Shown: in pieces, positions 1-7,366 of the stretch | Layout: the number at the start of each line of letters is the position of its first letter | How positions within the stretch are numbered: position 1 is the first letter of the stretch | DNA from: CAMAXB01 sp041746615 | GTDB taxonomy: Bacteria; Verrucomicrobiota; Verrucomicrobiia; Opitutales; Opitutaceae | Assembly (NCBI GenBank): GCA_041746615.1 | Contig: JBGTGS010000138.1 | Span: 1-15,862 of the forward strand | Length of the DNA stretch: 15,862 bases | Direction of reading: 5' to 3' | The notes under the pieces: generated by a model | Databases searched by the model: none | Told to the model about the DNA's origin: nothing | The model's input: only the letters and a program-made list of their open reading frames with translations | Translations under genes and position numbers: made by a program

Positions 1-107
1 CTTCGGCCGCGCGCTGGCGCCCGGATCGGGCCGGCCGCGGGGCGCGAAAAAGTCAATTCCAGTCCACCTGAGGCATCGCCAAACTCGCATGGATTTGGTA
101 AGCTTAC

Positions 108-127
108 GCGCGCGCGCAAGCGCGCGC
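108..127. repeat. Alternating GC inverted repeat with GCAA loop
   Basis: Eight-base arms at 108-115 and 120-127, made only of alternating G and C, flank the tetraloop GCAA (116-119). The fold would be very stable. It is not followed by a T run, so it does not look like a classical intrinsic terminator. The run of alternating purine and pyrimidine could also adopt Z-DNA. Confidence 0.5.
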
Positions 128-296
128 CGGCGTATTTAGTCTCTACGCCATATCCTCACAGACCCCATGGAACGCCCCCGGCTTCTTGCCGCCAAAAGGC
201 GTTTTAACCCGTTGATGCGATGACGGTTAACCTATGTTAAAGTTCGCGAAAAGCGTTGTTTTTCCACCCGAGAGCTATTTTCAACCACTTATGAAA

Positions 297-315
297 TTCC
301 GGGATGGTCCCGGAA
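297..315. promoter_or_regulatory. Inverted repeat just upstream of excisionase start (possible operator)
   Basis: Perfect 8-base arms TTCCGGGA (297-304) and TCCCGGAA (308-315) are separated by TGG and end 13 bases before the ATG at 329. The position between the presumed promoter and the first gene of the excisionase-integrase pair suits an operator or a leader hairpin. The right arm also carries the only purine-rich stretch (GGAAG) that could serve as a ribosome binding site, so folding could hide it. The function is inferred. Confidence 0.4.
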
Positions 316-328
316 GCACTAACGCAAA

Positions 329-531
329 ATGAATACTGCAACCCCTACACTCCGGCCGTCATTCGGCCAGTTCATCACCCTCGATCAAGCCGCCTCCCTC
401 CTCAACGTCTCGAAGCGAACCGTCATGCGGGAAATCGCCCGGGGAAAGTTCCCGAAGCCCGCCAAGGTTGGCCGGACGATCCGGACCACGATTCAGGATG
501 TCGAAACCTATGCTGCCAGCGTGCGCGCCTG

Positions 532-532
<1 letters not shown>
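329..532 (+). CDS. Excisionase-type small HTH DNA-binding protein
   Basis: This 67-residue protein matches the MerR-like HTH_17/excisionase family. The core at residues 15-45 reads FITLDQAASLLNVSKRTVMR, followed by a basic RGKFPKPAKVGRTIR wing that would contact DNA. Such proteins usually sit beside a tyrosine recombinase and steer it towards excision, or act as the element's repressor. That fits here: its TGA stop overlaps the ATG of the recombinase by one base (TGATG), so the two are almost certainly co-translated. The start at 329 is the first ATG that gives a full domain. A weak GGAAG lies about 12 bases upstream. The length is normal for the family. The alternative role, transcriptional regulator of the element, cannot be separated from excisionase by sequence alone. 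Confidence 0.8.
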
Positions 533-1950
<1,418 letters not shown>

Positions 1951-1985
1951 CCAAAGGGCGGCATTTGCGCTACATTGCTTCCGCA

Positions 1986-2450
1986 ATGAAAACGATCCTC
2001 ACCCCCGTCGACTTTTCCCCCAGCACCGCACACGTCATCGACGCCGCGCTTGTCCTCACCGCCGGTGAAGCAAGCCGCATCATCCTCTTCCACGTCGTCC
2101 AGCCGCCCATTGTCACCAGCGACTATGGCCTGGCCATGGAGAACGTGCAGGAAATCCTTGCCGTCAGCGAAAAGGCCGGCGCCCGCCAGCTCAACCATCT
2201 CGCCGCCAGGCTCAAGGCCAAGGGGGCCTCCGTTCAGGTCGTCCAAACCACCGGCTCTTCCGTCTCCCAGATTGTCGACCATGCCGCCAAACTCGACGCG
2301 GACTACATCGTCATGGGCTCACACGGCCACACCGCCCTCTACGACCTCCTCGTCGGCAGCACCACCCATGGAGTCCTCAAAAAGGCTCCCTGCCCCGTCC
2401 TCATCGTCCCGCCCGCCCCTGAAAAGAAAGGCTCGAAGAAAAGACGCTGA
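1986..2450 (+). CDS. Universal stress protein (UspA family)
   Basis: This is a 154-residue single-domain universal stress protein, the normal length for the family. It begins MKTILTPVDFSPST, the typical first beta strand with the Asp that contacts nucleotide. Near the C-terminus it carries the ATP-binding signature G-2x-G-9x-G-S in MGSHGHTALYDLLVGS, then the final strand PCPVLIV. Such cytosolic proteins bind ATP and are made under starvation, oxidative or other stress; the client process here is unknown. The ATG at 1986 is preferred over one at 1965 because the domain begins immediately at that Met. No Shine-Dalgarno sequence is visible. The C-terminal tail is basic (KKGSKKRR). It stands alone, convergent with the cbb3 operon. 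A functional link to the oxidase is possible but not shown. Confidence 0.92.
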   Translation: MKTILTPVDFSPSTAHVIDAALVLTAGEASRIILFHVVQPPIVTSDYGLAMENVQEILAVSEKAGARQLNHLAARLKAKGASVQVVQTTGSSVSQIVDHAAKLDADYIVMGSHGHTALYDLLVGSTTHGVLKKAPCPVLIVPPAPEKKGSKKRR

Positions 2451-2513
2451 GGAAACCGAACCGTCCTTTTCTTTGGATCCGGCCTTCGGCCTCGCCGGAG
2501 ACCTCATCTGAGC

Positions 2514-2560
2514 TGCACGACCACCAGTGTCACGTAATTCGTGACACGGGCGGTCGTGCA
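2514..2560. terminator. Two-tier inverted repeat between convergent genes
   Basis: Outer 9-base arms TGCACGACC (2514-2522) and GGTCGTGCA (2552-2560) enclose inner 8-base arms GTGTCACG (2527-2534) and CGTGACAC (2540-2547), with a TAATT loop and a 4x4 internal loop. It lies between the stops of the stress-protein gene (2450) and ccoI (2578), where a bidirectional terminator would sit. No T run follows on either strand, so a Rho-type end, an RNA-stability hairpin or a protein-binding palindrome are alternatives. Confidence 0.5.
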
Positions 2561-2577
2561 TTGAGGCGGTCCCAGAA

Positions 2578-5031
2578 CTAAACTTTCCGCATGCCCAGGC
2601 CCACAATGGCCAGGGTGGCCAGCGAGCTTAGCGGCATGAGCACGGCCGCGAAAAGCGGGCTCATGTACCCGGCTACCGCCAGCCCGACTGCGGTGAGATT
2701 GTAGGAGACCATGAAAATCAACAAGGCCGTCCCGGTGTGCCGGCGCGCGTCGTTGACCTCAAAGAGCGCCCGGATCCCGCTGATCCCGCGACCGAGATAA
2801 TAGAAATCCGCCTTCTGCTCCAACACCCCGCGGTGGATAACCGGCGTGCCCCGACAAAAAGCCCGGTCAAAGGCCAGACTGTCGTTCGCTCCGTCTCCCA
2901 GCATGAGCGCATCACCGGCCGCATGCTCAGCGATCCACGCAGCCTTGTCGTGCGGCGAGAGACCGCCATGGCCGTTACCCGTGGGCTGGTTGAGATCCCG
3001 CATGAGCGCCACGACTTTGTCCGGGCGATCACCACTCAGAATGTGAACCCCCAGCCCTCGCCTGCCCAGCGCCGCAAGCTCGTCCCGCGCATCCAGCCTC
3101 GCCGTATCTGCGAAATGAAACCGCGCCACCACCACCCCGCCGTGCGCCAGCTCCACGTCCCCCGGTGGTTGGGCTCCAGGGTAGACGGGGTTATCAGTAT
3201 AGACACCCGTCGTGTTGCGGGAATCGTGGGCTCCATCGACTCGCCAACCGGGACGGCCGAGGGTCCACTCGCCCAGAGCTACCCCGGCACCAATCGTCTC
3301 TCGCACGTCCCCTGATAGTGGTTCAACCGGGTCCGCCTGCACGAGGAGGGCTTCATGCAGGGTCCGGCTCACCGGATGCGGGTTGTTCTGCACCAGAGCC
3401 AGCAGGGCCGAGCGTGAGGTGGCATCGAGAGCGGTGAGCGCATCCGGATTCAGCAACCCGGGCGTCTCCAGCGTGAGCGTGCCGGTCTTGTCGAAGACCA
3501 ACTTTCGCACCTTGGCCAGCCGCGGCCAGAGATCGCCGGCGCGCACAAAGACCCCGCGGCGGCGTAGGGCCACCGTCGCCATCTCATCAGCAAGCGGAAT
3601 CGCCAGACCGAGCGCGCACGGGCAGGATACGACCAGAATCGCCGTGACCACCGCTCCGGCGTGCAGCAGGTCATGAGTCGCCAGCCACCAGCCGATTCCC
3701 GCCACCGCCGCCACCCCGATGATACCGACCAAATAAGCCTGAATGATGCGCTCAATGAGCCGGTGTCGATAATCCACACGCGCCGAAGGTCGCATCAGCT
3801 CGCCCAGCAGTGACTCACTCCAGGCCTGGACCGCCTCCATGCGGACCGCAGTGCGGTCAAGATTGACCGCACCCGCTGGCACCCGCTGGCCGGCACGAAA
3901 GCAGCGTGGTGCGGACTCACCGTTGATCCACGCCAGGCTGAAAGTCGCCTCCGGGGCCAGCAGGCGCGCCTCGACCGGCACGGTCCGGCCGGTGGCCGCC
4001 AGGAACACCTGGCCGGCCTTCATCTGCTCCGCCGCAACTTCCGTGATGTTGCCGGAATCATCCGCAACCTGCACGCGTGGCGGCACCGGTTGGCGTCCGA
4101 GGAGCTGGCGCTGATTCCGCTCCACCGCGACCACCTGGGCCCAACGGCCCACCAGCATCAGCAGGATGAACCCACTCACAAAATCGAAATACATGAATTC
4201 CTCGTGCCCGGAAATCCATCCGTACAGCGAGCCTGCATAGGCCCCGGCAATCCCGAGCCCGATCGGCAGATCGAGATGCAGGGCCCCGATCCGCAGGGCC
4301 CGTACCGCCCGCGCAAGAAAGTAGCCGCCGCCCGCCAGCAGACTCAAGGTGCCAAAGACCATCGACAGGGTCGCGAACAACGGAGCATAGGCAAAATCCG
4401 CCTCCATGCCAAAATAGACCGGCAGCGTGAACAGCATCACGTTCATCGCAAAGGCCGCGCACAGCCCGATGCGCCGCACCAGATCCCCGCTCTCGGAACG
4501 TTCCGAACGCTCCGCCCCGACAGGTCCGAGCAGGTAGTTGAACGACTGCAGGGTTCGTGAGAATGCAACCGCATCAAAGCTCCCGCGCACCCACGTGAGC
4601 CGGAGACGTCCGGTCTGCGCATTGACCTCGATACGGCCCGCCCCGGGTGCACGCGAGAAGAGCCGCTCAATCAGCCAGACGCATCCGGCGCAGGAAACAC
4701 CTTGGACATCCAGGATGAGCTCGGGCGTGCCCACGCCGGCTGCCGTCTCTGCCTCGGCCTGGGCCTGCGCGATCCAGCCGTGGTCACGCGGTTGCAGCAG
4801 CGACGGATCGGCCGGGGGCGTGACGGCATCCTTGAGGGAATAATAATCCTCAAACCCCTGCTCATGGACCAGGCGGTAAACGCAGGCGCAACCGGCACAA
4901 CAAAAGTCGGCACCACCCGAAGGCGCTCCGCAATGCCTGCAAACCCGGGCGCCGGGGCGGGAACGTTCCTTCCCCGTCCCTCGTGCCAGCGGCGGGTCGA
5001 TCACCACCTCGGCATTGAGCAGCGTCTTCAT
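2578..5031 (-). CDS. ccoI: Copper-exporting P1B-type ATPase of cbb3 oxidase assembly (CcoI/FixI)
   Basis: This is an 817-residue inner-membrane P-type ATPase that uses ATP to move Cu(I) out of the cytoplasm for delivery to the CuB centre of the cbb3 oxidase. Features in order: an N-terminal Cys cluster typical of FixI (C31, C34, C44, C45, C48, C50), a heavy-metal domain with GVSCAGC (C114, C117), paired helices, actuator motif INGES (about 369-373), the transmembrane metal site CPC (470-472), phosphorylation motif DKTGTLT (514-520), the P1B HP motif (552-553), hinge GDGAND (712-717), and Y777-N778 plus MPLSS (799-803), which complete the copper site. It is the last gene of the operon, 12 bases after the 46-residue membrane protein. 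Oddities are NGES for TGES, GDGANDS for GDGINDA, and a Gly/Pro/Asp-rich loop at about 599-628 in the nucleotide-binding domain. The assignment is firm. Confidence 0.94.
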   Translation of the reverse strand: MKTLLNAEVVIDPPLARGTGKERSRPGARVCRHCGAPSGGADFCCAGCACVYRLVHEQGFEDYYSLKDAVTPPADPSLLQPRDHGWIAQAQAEAETAAGVGTPELILDVQGVSCAGCVWLIERLFSRAPGAGRIEVNAQTGRLRLTWVRGSFDAVAFSRTLQSFNYLLGPVGAERSERSESGDLVRRIGLCAAFAMNVMLFTLPVYFGMEADFAYAPLFATLSMVFGTLSLLAGGGYFLARAVRALRIGALHLDLPIGLGIAGAYAGSLYGWISGHEEFMYFDFVSGFILLMLVGRWAQVVAVERNQRQLLGRQPVPPRVQVADDSGNITEVAAEQMKAGQVFLAATGRTVPVEARLLAPEATFSLAWINGESAPRCFRAGQRVPAGAVNLDRTAVRMEAVQAWSESLLGELMRPSARVDYRHRLIERIIQAYLVGIIGVAAVAGIGWWLATHDLLHAGAVVTAILVVSCPCALGLAIPLADEMATVALRRRGVFVRAGDLWPRLAKVRKLVFDKTGTLTLETPGLLNPDALTALDATSRSALLALVQNNPHPVSRTLHEALLVQADPVEPLSGDVRETIGAGVALGEWTLGRPGWRVDGAHDSRNTTGVYTDNPVYPGAQPPGDVELAHGGVVVARFHFADTARLDARDELAALGRRGLGVHILSGDRPDKVVALMRDLNQPTGNGHGGLSPHDKAAWIAEHAAGDALMLGDGANDSLAFDRAFCRGTPVIHRGVLEQKADFYYLGRGISGIRALFEVNDARRHTGTALLIFMVSYNLTAVGLAVAGYMSPLFAAVLMPLSSLATLAIVGLGMRKV

Positions 5032-5043
5032 CGTCCAAGCGAA

Positions 5044-5184
5044 TCAGGGCAGGGGTCGCACGAGCGGCACGACCTCCACCGGATTATTCGAGGCGAGGAT
5101 GAAGAACGTCACCCACGCGGCCAGCAGCAGCGTGAAGGCGAGCCCCACGGCCAGCCAGAGCAGACGATCACCCGCAATTTTCAT
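5044..5184 (-). CDS. 46-residue single-helix membrane protein in the FixH/CcoH position
   Basis: The start codon overlaps the ccoG stop as ATGA, so translation is very likely coupled; the stop lies 12 bases before ccoI. The protein begins MKIAGDRLLWLAVGLAF, has one membrane helix at about residues 8-31, and ends with a short Pro-rich tail (NPVEVVPLVRPLP). In many bacteria ccoG is followed by ccoH (fixH) and then ccoI. FixH is about 150 residues, with one helix and an extracytoplasmic domain. This protein resembles only the helical N-terminus, so it may be a minimal CcoH or a different small assembly factor. A CcoS identity is less likely because its tail lacks the usual acidic stretch. Conservation in relatives would settle whether it is real; the overlap and hydrophobic pattern argue that it is. 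Confidence 0.7.
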   Translation of the reverse strand: MKIAGDRLLWLAVGLAFTLLLAAWVTFFILASNNPVEVVPLVRPLP

Positions 5185-6599
5185 GGTTCAGGCCGGTCGG
5201 CATCGGGACCGACAAATTCTATGGTGCGCTCCAGGCTGAAATGTCCGTCAACATCCCCGACCGACACCCGCAGCTTGAAGGGACCGCGGTAGTCCGCGCG
5301 CGGGATCCGCAACACGAGCGGACTGACCATTTCCCCCAGTGGAGCGATCTCCACGGCCTGGGCGAAACCGGTCTGGTCGAGGCCGGCGGGTCCGTCATGG
5401 AGGGTGAGCACCAGACTGGCGGGCACATCACGCTTGTTCACCAAACGCACCAGGAACTGGTTACGCACGCTGTCCTCATGCAGGATATAGGGAGCCCCGG
5501 TCATACGGGTGATCCCGAGGCTGGCGGGCCGCAGGGTCGAGAGGCCCCACGATGCGGCACCCGCGCCCACCGCGAGCAGCAGGGCGTATACGAGCGTGCG
5601 CGATCGCAGCCAGCGGGTGGTGCCTCCGGCCAGCCCCATGAGCGAATCATAGCGGATAAGCCCGACGGGGCTTCCGACCTTGGTCATGACCGTATCGCAG
5701 GCGTCGATACATGCGGCGCAGCCAATGCACTCAACCTGCAGACCCTGGCGGATGTCGATGCCGGTCGGGCAGACCTGCACGCAACGGTTGCAGTCGACAC
5801 AATCTCCCAGGTCCCCGGCGGGGGCGGCGGCACCGCGCTTACCGCGCGGCTCACCCCGGCCCTCATCGTAGCCGATAACCAGCGAATGGTCGTCGATCAG
5901 GACCGACTGCATGCGTCCGTAGGGACAGATGACAATACAGAGCTGCTCACGGAACCAGGCAAAATTGAAATAGAGAATCCCGGTGAAAACGAAGACGAAG
6001 ACGAACGCATGCCAATGGGCGGCCGGAGCCGCATGAATCATCGCCCAGAGTTCCGGTATCGACACGAAATAGGCCAGGAAGAGATGGGCGATCACTGCGG
6101 ACACCAAAATGAACAGCACCTGCTTGCCGGCTCGGCGGAGGATTTTGGACCCGGTCCAGGGTGCCAGGTCGAGCGCCCGGCGCTTCGTCGCGTCCCCCTC
6201 GATCCAGCGCTCAATCCGCCGGTAAACATGCTCAAGGAAGACGGTCTGCGGGCAGGCCCAGCCGCACCACACGCGACCCAACAGGGCAGTCACGAAGAAA
6301 AGCGAGAAGCCCAGGCCCGTGATGAGAAAGAAGAGCAGCCAGGTGTCCTGGAAGGCCAGGTTGAATCCGAAGAGATGGAAACGCCGCGCCGCCACATCGA
6401 GGAAGACCGCCGGATGCCCGCCGATGCTGATCCAAGGCAGCGAAAGATAGACCACGATCAGAAACCACCCGAACCACCGGCGCCAGCGGGTGAAGCGCCC
6501 GCGCACATCCGCCGGATGCAAAAACAGCCGCGAGCCATCCTCGCGGATGGTCGTGACGGTGTCGCGGTTAGGCTTCGGCGCATGGAGTGGGGCGGGCAT
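5181..6599 (-). CDS. ccoG: cbb3 oxidase accessory iron-sulfur protein CcoG (FixG/RdxA)
   Basis: This is a 472-residue polytopic membrane protein with cytoplasmic ferredoxin-like clusters. Visible features are several membrane helices (about 43-60, 86-106, 160-180, 198-215 and 335-353), the family motifs CGWACPQTVF (C112, C116) and CIVICPYGRMQS (C221, C225), and two 4Fe-4S motifs: C267-x2-C270-x2-C273-x3-C277 with P278, and C291-x2-C294-x2-C297-x3-C301. An Ig-like FixG C-terminal domain follows (about 360-472). CcoG proteins act with CcoI in oxidase biogenesis and have been reported to reduce Cu(II) to Cu(I); that role is from family knowledge. The length is normal. The gene starts 15 bases after ccoP, with a pyrimidine-rich leader and no Shine-Dalgarno sequence. 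Its stop overlaps the next start as ATGA. Confidence 0.95.
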   Translation of the reverse strand: MPAPLHAPKPNRDTVTTIREDGSRLFLHPADVRGRFTRWRRWFGWFLIVVYLSLPWISIGGHPAVFLDVAARRFHLFGFNLAFQDTWLLFFLITGLGFSLFFVTALLGRVWCGWACPQTVFLEHVYRRIERWIEGDATKRRALDLAPWTGSKILRRAGKQVLFILVSAVIAHLFLAYFVSIPELWAMIHAAPAAHWHAFVFVFVFTGILYFNFAWFREQLCIVICPYGRMQSVLIDDHSLVIGYDEGRGEPRGKRGAAAPAGDLGDCVDCNRCVQVCPTGIDIRQGLQVECIGCAACIDACDTVMTKVGSPVGLIRYDSLMGLAGGTTRWLRSRTLVYALLLAVGAGAASWGLSTLRPASLGITRMTGAPYILHEDSVRNQFLVRLVNKRDVPASLVLTLHDGPAGLDQTGFAQAVEIAPLGEMVSPLVLRIPRADYRGPFKLRVSVGDVDGHFSLERTIEFVGPDADRPEP

Positions 6600-6614
6600 G
6601 AAGGGGAAATGCGT

Positions 6615-7175
6615 CTAGGGCGCAACCGCCTCCGGGGCGGCGGGAGGTTCATAGCGGCTGAGCACATAAGCGACAACTTCGGCAACCTTGCGGGATCCCA
6701 AAATCGGGCCCCAGCCGGGCATGCCCTTTTCGAGAACCCCCTTGTCCACGACCCCTTGGATAACCATCGGGGCGCTGCCGTGGACCCAGACTCCATCAAA
6801 CAGATCCGGCCCAATGCCCGGGCCCGTCGGCCCGGTGTGACAGGTCAGGCAGGTTGACTGGTAGGTGGCACGGCCCGCGTCCACGAAGACGGGATTGCGG
6901 CTCATCTGCCACAGGGTGGCGTCATCAATGGTCAGCTGCCCGGCCAGTTTGGCCGCTTCAATGCGGGCCATGGCCTGCTCAACCCGCACACCGTCCTCGG
7001 GCGGAATGCCGGACTGTGCATAGTAGAACCAGTAGCCCACCGAAAAGATGATGGTGCCATAGAACGTGAGCAGCCACCAATTGGGCAGGCGCTTGTTGTA
7101 TTCCTGGATGCCGTCGTAGACATGCGGCCGGAAGGAATCCTCGGGAGGGTCGGCGGGCTGATGCGGATCACTCAT
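6615..7175 (-). CDS. ccoP: cbb3 oxidase subunit III, one-haem cytochrome c CcoP
   Basis: This 186-residue membrane-anchored cytochrome c brings electrons to the oxidase. The N-terminus holds the CcoP signature HVYDGIQEYNKRLPNWW, one membrane helix (about 33-52), a helical linker, and a single haem c motif CLTCH (C109, C112, H113). A likely axial Met is M152 in KGMPGWG. Classical CcoP is about 290 residues with two haems; this one has only one CxxCH and is correspondingly short. It therefore looks naturally reduced rather than truncated, because the C-terminus ends with the normal final helix (VAEVVAYVLSRYE). The start at 7175 is chosen because MSDPHQPADPPEDSF leads directly into the conserved part; it overlaps the upstream ccoQ-like gene by 8 bases. 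Upstream in-frame codons to 7292 are non-conserved sequence inside that gene. Confidence 0.93.
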   Translation of the reverse strand: MSDPHQPADPPEDSFRPHVYDGIQEYNKRLPNWWLLTFYGTIIFSVGYWFYYAQSGIPPEDGVRVEQAMARIEAAKLAGQLTIDDATLWQMSRNPVFVDAGRATYQSTCLTCHTGPTGPGIGPDLFDGVWVHGSAPMVIQGVVDKGVLEKGMPGWGPILGSRKVAEVVAYVLSRYEPPAAPEAVAP

Positions 7176-7347
7176 GGCGGTGGTCGGCGGGTTCGTCGTT
7201 GAAGGGAAGGTTGGCGAGGTGCTCCACCTGGGTGCGGCGCATGCGCAGCGCCCGATAGAACATGGAGAAATAAACGGACAGGGCGGTCGCAAAGGCCGCC
7301 AACGTGAAGATGACGGTCCAGTGCTCGAGAAGGAGGCGGCGGAACAT
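7168..7347 (-). CDS. ccoQ: CcoQ-like small membrane subunit
   Basis: The 59-residue protein MFRRLLLEHWTVIFTLAAF... has a single membrane helix (about 11-31), then a basic stretch YRALRMRRTQ and an acidic, His-containing tail. It lies between ccoNO and ccoP, exactly where ccoQ is found in other cbb3 operons, and CcoQ proteins are small single-helix proteins that stabilise the complex. Sequence similarity to known CcoQ is weak, so the name rests on position, size and topology. Its stop overlaps the ccoP start by 8 bases, and it begins 19 bases after the ccoNO stop without a recognisable Shine-Dalgarno sequence. Confidence 0.75.
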   Translation of the reverse strand: MFRRLLLEHWTVIFTLAAFATALSVYFSMFYRALRMRRTQVEHLANLPFNDEPADHRHE

Positions 7348-7366
7348 GGTGAAGTGGGTGGAAGGG

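Larger units (their letters stand above)
1..328. other. Gene-free stretch upstream of the excisionase/integrase pair
   Basis: No protein-coding gene can be supported here. The first 60 bases are very GC-rich and could be the tail of a gene beyond the left edge, but no family is recognisable. The stretch then becomes AT-richer towards 329. It contains a GC hairpin (108-127), several TTAA-containing motifs (around 213, 225-232 and 236-240, including the palindrome GGTTAACC) and a hairpin directly before the excisionase start (297-315). In a prophage-like element such repeats may be operators or recombinase/excisionase arm sites, but that is inference. Confidence 0.5.

Noticed and set aside
2478..2499. 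TCCGGC/GCCGGA hairpin after the stress-protein gene as a terminator
   Set aside because: The stem is only 6 bp with a 10-base loop and no T run, and a simpler GGCC/GGCC fold competes. The larger structure at 2514-2560 is better supported.
5241..6857. Long open plus-strand frame (538 codons) opposite ccoG and ccoP
   Set aside because: It spans two real genes on the other strand, lacks any family motif and has the His/Gly/Glu-rich composition of antisense frames in GC-rich DNA.
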